NCBI GenBank assembly: GCA_013268835.1
Contig: JABFSX010000004.1
Span: forward strand, 62,001-126,000
DNA: 64,000 bases
Source of the DNA: Candidatus Altimarinota bacterium
GTDB lineage: Bacteria; Patescibacteriota; Gracilibacteria; BD1-5; UBA2023
Direction of reading: 5' to 3'
The notes under the pieces are model-generated. The model searched no databases and was not told the DNA's origin. It worked only from the letters and a program-made list of their open reading frames with translations. Shown here in pieces: positions 56,633-64,000 of the stretch (positions are counted from its first letter, which is position 1; each line of letters opens with the position of its first letter). A program made the position numbers and the translations under genes.

Positions 56633-56638
56633 TACTAT

Positions 56639-57202
56639 CTATTTTTTATCTTTTTCCATGAGCCATTTATCAAAATCCTCATCCTCGAAATTCTTGATTT
56701 CATCTTTGAAGTAAATATGATAAGCATCCCTGGAAAAGGTATATGAATCATCAAACATACTTGCTAAATGTTCTAATATTTCAAAAGTTTTGGGATCTGC
56801 TCATTCTATTTTTCTTCATTCCCAAAAAACTGAATAAGTATCTTTTGCATATTCATCAGTCAAAACAGAAAAACTTTTTAAATCTGCTCACTCTACTTTT
56901 TTAGTATTAAAATATATAGAATTAATATCCCTCAAATACCCTCCTCCAAGATCTTGGAATTCTTTTGGATTGATTCAATCCAAAAGAATTCCACGCCAAT
57001 ACACTCATTGTGAGTCCTTAATAAATTGATCATTTATTAATTCGACAGTATTTGGATTAAGTCAATTAATTTTCGTATCAATATAGTATATCATATGATT
57101 ATTTGTATCATAACAATATGGACCATGTTTATTTCCGATATACCTTTTATTATGATTTTCTGGACAATATTGTCCAAGTATTTTATCGATGTTAGTTATC
57201 AT
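56639..57202 (-). CDS. DKNYY-repeat-like protein
   Basis: A 187-residue protein with six UGA-Gly codons. YAKDTYSVFWEGRKIEGADP followed by KTFEIL is one unit of the DKNYY family pattern (DKxxVYYxGxxIxGADxxTF), and earlier segments (GVYWRGILLDGINPKEF; SIYFNTKKVEGADLKSF) are related units, so about three to four repeats. DKNYY proteins are widespread, often secreted in other bacteria; no signal peptide is seen here. Function unknown. Confidence 0.65.
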
Positions 57203-57272
57203 AAATAATACTCATTAATAAATGGAACTAAAAATATAAGATAATACCTATATATTAGTACAGTATATACAA

Positions 57273-59771
57273 TTAATCTTTTTTTAGAAGATCATATACC
57301 TCAATATATTTATCCACATCAGAGAGTACCATATCACGACTTGAACTTCAGAGTGTATAAATAGAAAGTGTTCCATTTTTAAAAATCTTTCCGAGGAAAC
57401 CTTGGTATTTTTCTATAAAGTTAAACTTCTTGTACAGGATAGTCTTGCGAACACGATAAATAATACCGAATTCTGATATAGCACGATCCTTCTCAAGGAT
57501 ATATCTCTTGGTAGATATATACCAAGTTATGACCCCAATAACAAGTACCCCAATAATAAGTACTCAAAGAGTAAATCACATAGGAAGAGTTAAGTATACT
57601 AAAAATACCGTAATGACAATAAAGATACTTGGCACAATGATAGAATTACCGATATCTTGTGAAGAAGATATGATTTCTGTGGTATCTATTTTATCTCACT
57701 TGAGTATTTCATCAAGAGTATCTAGAAGCGCAAAGGCATCAACCATATAATCAAAACGGATATTGTTCTCAAAATATCCTCATCAAGCAAGGATAACACT
57801 ACTTGTATTGCTATTTTGCGTAGATGACATTACTTGTCCTGCAACACTGAGAGAAACATTCCCCACTGACGTAAGTGGATTCTTGGTTGCACTGAGTCAC
57901 TTGATATGACGATAGAGGGAATATTTTTTGGAACGGAAAATAATACCAGAAATACTCTCAACAAAATCCTTATATAAGGATTGCTTATACCAAGATGCAC
58001 TGTAGTAGAATTTGTTATATAAAAATCGAGTCAAAGCAAAGATCAAGAAAAATACTATAACATATATTCATACTGCAATGAATGAAAATGGAGTATCTTC
58101 TGCAGAAGTACTTACCTCAAGAAGAATAGATATAACCGTAATTGTTATTATTACAAAAAGTAGTACCAATACTCAGAAGAAGCTATGTTTGATATACTCT
58201 ATAAGATTTAATTTAACATCAAGATTCTTTTTTTCAGATATATCTATATAGATTCCAACTTTTTGAAGAATATCATTCTCAAGGGTTGGAGTTTTTTTGA
58301 TATTCGAAAAAGTAATATTAGAACCTGATGCAATAGACCAAAATACAATACTACAACTACCAAGCATGCGATCAAGGAGAGATTCACGGATAACAACTCC
58401 TGAGATTTTATCCACAGTAAAAGAAGAGTGCCTTTTCGAGAGGAAGTGAAACTTTTTTTCAATAGTAGAAGTATCTACAACATAATCTGTGAAAAAAAAC
58501 TGTATAATCGAACTAATACTGAATATAATAATAAATACAATAAGTGATCCTGCTATTTCTCCTCATAAAAATATACCAGCAAAAACCGCAATAATAGCAA
58601 GAATTATTGTTCAGAGAAATACCTTGAGCGGATACATCTTATAGGTGGCACGAAACTCGTTATTATACTGTGGAGCTGCCTCAACGGTATCAGTGTAACC
58701 AACGAGATCTTCATGTAAAATAGAATTCTCTCATACTGAGGTATCTGTAGCGATAGCAGATTGTGGTTGCATCGTAATCTGACTCTTTAGATACTTAATA
58801 TTTTTGATCATCTGTTCCCCTCATGTCATATTTTTGAATACCACTGAATTGTTGCTTCATTCAGAGGATATTACAAGATCATGTAACCCCAGTATACGAG
58901 AGAGAAAACTCTGACGATTTTCGATATCCGCTACTCGTTCCATCGGAAGAAATGAATAGTGCTTTGTAAGAAATCCTTCCGTATAAAAAATACTGTCTGT
59001 AAAGACCTCATATTTGCGACGACGGAGATCTAGGTATGCTATAGCTATATATATAAATATACCTATAACAATAATGCTACCAATAATCGAATTAATAAGA
59101 GTAAAATCTACCATGGATACTATCTCTGAATAATCTATATTATCTTCCCCATTATCTCCAAATATAATAGAAAATAATATATACAATAGAATGATTATTG
59201 TACTAAAAGCCCTACTTCAGATATCCCCAATGATACCAAGTATATGTGGTCGAGCCTCTTGTACAAGTGTATCCTTGGTGAGGTGATAACCATTATTTCG
59301 CATAAGATCTTGTATTCCTTCATATATCTCTAGTGATTTATCAACATGTTTCAGAAGTATTTCTGATCCACTACTCCCAGCTGTTTTTATAGAAATATAT
59401 CCTGTCTTAAATATGAGATATTGCCAGAACGGAAAAACAACAGAAACCTGTGTTATTTTATCGACTTTTACTTCTGTAGTGTTGTCCGAAAATAGAGTAC
59501 CAGAGTTATATATAATTTTGGTAGATTCGAATATATATTGCTCCTTTCGGTAAGTGATATATGTCCAAGCAACAATAATCCCAAACAATAAGAATAAAAT
59601 AAATGCAGCCCCGAAGAGAAAGATATTTACTCAGATTCATACTTCTGAAAAAAATAGTGGAAACTGAGAAGCACTTGCAAGGAGACAAAATAGTGGTACT
59701 CAGATAACAAGTATACCACTCTGTAAGAGCAAATAGCTCCATATATTTGGGATGATTTTTTGTGATTGCAT
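57273..59771 (-). CDS. Large membrane protein with several bPH2 (YdbS/YdbT-like) domains
   Basis: An 832-residue protein hidden by about 14 UGA-Gly codons. Pairs of membrane helices alternate with PH-like domains. Each PH-like unit follows the pattern Y-x-F-x-x-x-x-I-x-x-x-x-G and then a ...D-K-I-x-x-V... or E-R-V-A-D-I-E strand: residues about 70-150, 250-320, 410-470 and 760-830. This is the layout of YdbT, with one more PH-like unit than the usual three. Such proteins sit in the inner membrane; the function is unknown, with antimicrobial-peptide resistance reported for relatives. Confidence 0.7.
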
Positions 59772-59854
59772 AAAATATGAGGAAAAGAAAAAGATACCCA
59801 AAGATTCTAGATGAAAATTTTGCTTTTGCAAGATAAAGTATATAGTCTATATAC

Positions 59855-60634
59855 ATGAAAAAGATTACCTTCCCTATCGAATCTTCAGAAGAAGATACTG
59901 TTAGTCCTCTACATCCAGACCTCTGATGGTTTGTAAAAATGCTTATAGTCATTATTATTGCAATTATATTCGCCGTATGAGGAAGTTATATATTCTCTCG
60001 TGTTCTTCTCTCTCGTATTGATCTTGCAACAGAGCGGGAGTATTTTTGACATATGATGATTGATGAGACTATGAAACCTTTTGATCTCAGTTCACTCCAA
60101 ACACTAGGCATAACAGGAGCTCTAAGTGACTATAATATCTACTTGCAAGATTCCCAGGAAGCAAATGCCTTTGCTACACTTGGTGGAAATATTATTGTGA
60201 CATCTGCTCTCCTCGAAAATATAAAAAATGAAGAAGAGCTCATATTTATACTCGGACATGAACGAGCTCATATCGAAAATCGTGATGTTATACAGAGCTT
60301 TGCACAATCAATGCCAATAATACTCACACTCCAGTCCCTCTGAATCGATACAGGAAACTCTATTACAAGTATAAGTAGCATACTCGGTAACTACGCCTCA
60401 CGAGAAAAAGAATCATTTGCAGATGATTCTGGTATAATATTTCTAAAAAGTCTTGGACTCAATTCTGCATGTGCTACAGGATTTTTTGAACAAAATAAAA
60501 ATGGCTTTGAGAGTTATGTAGAGATATTTTCTAGTCATCCTGTATCTTGAGATAGACTCAGAAAACTCGAAGAAAAAAAACTCAGTACAGAAAAAATATG
60601 TACTCCAATGAGTACATATAAATCAAAAAAATAA
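59855..60634 (+). CDS. M48-family zinc metallopeptidase
   Basis: A 259-residue protein with five UGA-Gly codons. One N-terminal membrane span (residues about 28-50) is followed by the HExxH site in ILGHERAHIENRD and the third ligand Glu in SREKESFADDSG; SSHPVSGDRL is the conserved C-terminal motif. It resembles BepA/HtpX-type quality-control proteases and acts at the membrane. A TTGCTT...TATAGT promoter-like pair at 59820-59846 ends eight bases before the ATG, which may give a leaderless message. Confidence 0.85.
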
Positions 60635-60662
60635 ATACTTAATCAATGATAACTGACTCCAA

Positions 60663-61469
60663 TTAGTTTTTTATGGTACTTTTTATCATTCTTGGGAATT
60701 CTACGAGAGCAGTATATATCCGCTTCCATCGCTTACGAGGCTCGAGTATGAGTCGATAGAACCATTCGAGTCCGAGCTTTTGGAAAATGATTGGAGCTCT
60801 TTTTTGGAGGCCAAGAAGAAAATCGATCGAAGCCCCTACTCCGAGCCCAACCACTTCTTGAGTAGCAGGAAGATAACTCCATATATCGATGAGTGCGCTT
60901 TCTTGTTTTTTCATACCAAGACAAGAAAACACATATGAAATCCCCTGAAGCTCAATCAAATGAGCTATCCCATCACTCGCCATATCTCCACTGAATATCA
61001 CTTGCACTGTAATTCCTGGATATTTTTCTTCGAGGAGAGATTTGAGGTTTTGTTGAACATTGAGCTTCTTTTTATCGAATTCACTTTTTAGCTCTTCAAC
61101 TCGATTATCAAGAACAAGAATATGTTTCTGCTTCTGAGCTGCATATTCGAGAATATCTCGTGTCAGATCACTCCCCTTGATGAGCTCTCCATATCTGCCC
61201 TGTATTAATTTTTTATGAAAAAAGGTGGTGAACCCGGAATAAAAAAAACCAAAACCCTCCTGTATCATACTTCCCACATAGAGCCCATTGGCATCTGGAG
61301 TATTGTAATCAGCTTTTTTGAGTATCGAGAGAAACTCTGCATCCATATTAGCACGAACCAATATTTCAGGATTCGGGGTAAAAACGAGAGTTTTTTTGGT
61401 TGGATTTTTGATAATATCAAGAAACTCTTGATACTTTCACTCAAAAATGTTAATTCAGAGAAATTGCAT
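60663..61469 (-). CDS. WecG/TagA/CpsF-family glycosyltransferase
   Basis: A 268-residue protein with two UGA-Gly codons near the start (FL-G-INIFE-G-KY). FTPNPEIL near residue 37, then VGSMIQEGFG and the C-terminal GLEWFYRLILEPRKRWKRI are family signatures. WecG/TagA enzymes add N-acetylmannosamine or a related sugar to lipid-linked GlcNAc. The start at 61469 is an ATG that keeps the TPN motif, which shorter starts would lose. It is last in a minus-strand polysaccharide group. Confidence 0.88.
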
Positions 61470-61477
61470 AGATTATT

Positions 61478-62347
61478 TTATTTGCGACCAAAATCATCAT
61501 CATACCGAGTAATATCATCTTCCCTAGTATAGTCACCACATTGTACTTCTACGATAACAAGTGGTTCAGTTCATGTATTTGCAAGACGGTGAAGGTGATG
61601 CGCATGGATATAGCATCATTCGTTCGGGCGAAGCATACGGATTTGCTCAACCTCCTTGAAATCTGGATCACGGATATCCACGGTTGCAACACCAGAAACC
61701 ACTGTCCAATGTTCACTTCGTTTGGTATGTGATTGGAGTGAAAGTCGTTTTCCTGGATTTACGATGAGTTTTTTTACCTTGTAGAGTGGACTATCTTCCA
61801 GAACATAGTAGATTCCCCAAGGACGATTCCCGATTTCCAGATAGTGTCATTCTGTGAGATTTTTTGGGAGTTCTTCGATTTTTTTCTCGAGTTCTTTTTC
61901 ATCAGCCTTGTTTTTGAGCTTGTTTACCAGGTCAGAAGAATTGTGAGTCTTTGCACCGAGTCCATCCACAATCCGAACTCATTCTGATCGAAGAAGTACT
62001 GCTTCGGGAATCTCAGAGGCGAATCGATCACCTCACTTGGTAAAGATAATTTCATCATATTTTTGACTCTCTTTTGCCTCTCGGATAAGAACCCTGAGAC
62101 TCTCACAAACACTCCCATCTTGATCTACAGAGAGAAATACTCGACTCACTGACTTGAGTGATCCAACAACTGCAACACGAAAGTTCTCATCCTGAAAACT
62201 CTTTACTCATCGCTTCATCTCTGCTTGTTTATCATTGTTTACAATCACCCAGAGCTCGTCAGCATGTTCGAGTGATAGATCCAGACATTCGATATGTCCT
62301 GGATGGAGTGGATTTGCATACATTGATGTAATTGCGAGTGTAGTCAT
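61478..62347 (-). CDS. Fusion of a cytidylyltransferase-like domain and a type II mannose-6-phosphate isomerase cupin
   Basis: A 289-residue protein with six UGA-Gly codons. Residues 1-140 begin MTTLAITSMYANPLHPGHIE, the HxGH motif of nucleotidyltransferases of the CTP_transf_like family. From about residue 170 the sequence is the cupin of ManC C-terminal/type II PMI: RPWGIYYVLEDSPLYKVKKL, PGKRLSLQSHTKRSEHW and TGTEPLVIVEVQCGDYTRED. Normally this cupin is fused to a GDP-mannose pyrophosphorylase of a different fold. It probably makes an activated sugar for the flanking glycosyltransferases. Confidence 0.85.
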
Positions 62348-62352
62348 AGTTT

Positions 62353-63513
62353 CTAAGATTTAATTTGTAATGATGATTTTAGCTTTTTTTCGAATGCGTC
62401 AAGAGAAAAGTCACGAGCCCGAAGGATAGAATTTTCTTTCATGGACTCCCAATCTTCTTTTTTTGTATCTTGTACTATTTGTTTCAAACTCTGAATTCAA
62501 GCATCTGAATCAAGAATCTCGATGAGTTTTCCTGTTGTATTCTGCACAATTGTCTCACGGAGTCATCACTCATTGACTCCAATCACGGGAGTACCACAAG
62601 CCATACTCTCCACGGGTGACATCCCAAAATCTTCATCAATCGGAATATATATAGTAGCAAGAGCTCATTGAATGAGGGAAATAAGATCTGTATCATTCGG
62701 GGACTCGATCGCCCTGATATTATCCTTTCACTTGATTTTCGAGAGAATCTCATCTTTCATCGGATCATTCTTTCCATAGGTTAGAATCAGATTCTGTTCA
62801 GGCATCTGGAGAAATGCATCAACAATGATATCTACTCGTTTTGGTGGAGAGAGTCGAGCAAATGAGAGAAAATAATTCCCTGTAGACACTGACACATTCG
62901 GAGCAAATCGATCGATATCCGTCGGTGGATAGAGAATCTCACTCTCAAAATCACAAAAAGAAAGGAGTCGATCGTGGACGTTTTGTGAATTGGTAAAAAT
63001 ATGATCCATCAGGGAAAGTTGCTTCGTGTAGCTTCGAGCTTCTCGATCCAATACTCGATCAGCAACCTTATGAAGCCACTTCGGAAATCGCATCATATAG
63101 CGATCACGGAAATCAAAAATATACCTCGGTGGGGTATGACAATAGTATATTTTTTTGGTAGTTTTTGGAATATTTCGAACCGCATCGAGACAATTTCCAG
63201 AAAATATCACTATATCATAATCAGCCAAGAATCGAGTCTTCTCTATAAATCGATATTTGAGGATTGCATGCCTGAATCCCTTTGCAAAAACAGGCTTCCC
63301 AAGAGCTATCATCTTTCCTGTGAATCCAAGTTCTCGTGGATCAAAGCTCCCTTCAGAGAAAAACCCCGATACCAGATCTGCATCGAGTGCCTTCGCCATC
63401 AATGTCACAAGTCGCTCTCCCCCACCACGATAAAGAAAAGCATCATGGAGAATAGCGATTCGAGGCTTTTTTCATCAATTATTCTGTTCTATTTGTTCTA
63501 GGTATTCTTGCAT
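62353..63513 (-). CDS. Family 4 glycosyltransferase
   Basis: A 386-residue protein with about eight UGA-Gly codons, including two TGA-TGA pairs. IAILHDAFLYRGGGERLV (N-terminal Rossmann) and the C-terminal EDFGMSPVESMACGTPVIGVNEG block (E-x7-E donor site) identify GT4. It transfers an activated sugar, probably mannose or similar, in surface-polysaccharide assembly. It starts a run of three minus-strand sugar genes with gaps of five to eight bases. Confidence 0.93.
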
Positions 63514-63525
63514 GGAAAATGATGA

Positions 63526-64000
63526 TTATTGAACCTTGGAAAGTGCTTTGGTAGCATAATTAACCTTATCATCCCAACCCATCTCATCTTCAAGAGAGCA
63601 ACTGATGCGAATTGGTCACTCTTGTGAATTCTTGTATGGATCTTTCAGTTCACCATAGAGATCGTAGTTTCGCTTAATTGCTCACCATATATGATGTTTT
63701 ATATCTCATTGATTAAGAATTATTTCTTGAGTGATAACCGTTTCATGCGGAAACCATGAGAACAACATTGATCCTCAGAATTTTGCCTTTCGTACGGGAA
63801 AGCTAAATTTTCAGTTTTCATCAGTTACTGTCTCTTCATTGTATTTATTCTGACTATCAAACCATCCAGAGATGGATGTGCGAACAATCTTGGTATTTGC
63901 AAGTGGCTTTCCACCTGAAAGGATTGTTCACTCTATCGGAGAAAAAAGGTAAAATGTAGGCATAGTAAAAAATAAGATTACCGAAACACCAATCAAAATA
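63526..64000 (-). CDS. Membrane-anchored protein with carboxypeptidase-regulatory-like fold (DUF6795-like), partial
   Basis: The frame is open from the right edge to TAA at 63526 (about 158 residues, five UGA-Gly codons). A hydrophobic segment (LIGVSVILFFTM) is followed by FSPIEGTILSGGKPLANTKI and TDENGKFSFP, the start of a peptidase-regulatory-like beta sandwich. An ATG at 63963 exists but would remove half of the hydrophobic segment, so the true start probably lies outside the window. Likely anchored at the cell surface; function unknown. Confidence 0.65.

Overview
The window comes from an AT-rich bacterial chromosome that reads UGA as glycine (genetic code 25). Many genes look broken under the standard code but become single full-length reading frames when in-frame TGA is translated as Gly, and the restored residue often falls on an invariant glycine: the GroEL N-terminus and GGM tail, the UvrD Walker A motif, the rhomboid GxSG motif, MurI, MurD and RecR. 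Every gene I could delimit ends in TAA or TAG. This code is known from Candidatus Gracilibacteria (BD1-5) and Candidatus Absconditabacteria (SR1) of the Patescibacteria/CPR; I cannot choose between them. Most start codons lack a clear Shine-Dalgarno sequence, and -35 boxes are mostly TTGC-type.

Layout. 1-8150: a truncated gene, a UGA-rich small membrane protein, a Tes-like radical SAM enzyme, a DUF4143-type AAA ATPase, a sugar nucleotidyltransferase, a polysaccharide deacetylase, ribosomal protein L1, and a secreted metallopeptidase plus lipoprotein pair lying between two 21-bp direct repeats. 8370-10265 (minus): rsmH, an ftsL-like gene and recR. 10412-20965 (plus): an envelope cluster with an LCP protein, a class A PBP, ftsE, a flippase and a 1138-residue membrane protein. 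20982-26771: murD, a RelA/SpoT-like protein, murI, a small hypothetical gene and secD. 26909-30028: an HD protein and groES-groEL behind a CIRCE operator, with a small ORF and a structured repeat between the two chaperonin genes.

30092-34181 (minus): a cNMP-binding protein, an SH3-like secreted protein and ClpC. 34385-44116 (plus): a response regulator, murA, a PfkB kinase next to S-adenosylhomocysteinase, a UvrD helicase-nuclease, an HD protein and a HAD-like protein. 44117-49367: rhomboid protease, rpsO, two hypotheticals, hrcA-nfeD-slipin (all minus) and a YvcK/CofD protein (plus). 49435-56599: leuS carrying an inserted Nudix domain, a small pilin-like protein, rpsF-ssb-rpsR, rpmG and obg. 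56639-64000: a DKNYY protein, a large bPH2 membrane protein, an M48 peptidase, then a minus-strand polysaccharide cluster (WecG/TagA, a nucleotidyltransferase-cupin fusion, a GT4 enzyme and a surface-protein fragment).

The genes describe a small-genome cell that keeps peptidoglycan synthesis (murA, murD, murI, PBP, LCP, rsmH, ftsL, ftsE), surface polysaccharide production, protein quality control (GroESL under HrcA, ClpC, M48, slipin-NfeD) and translation. No rRNA, tRNA, CRISPR array or transposase was found. The most unusual items are the recoding itself, the Nudix domain inside LeuRS, the Tes-like enzyme and the nucleotidyltransferase-cupin fusion.
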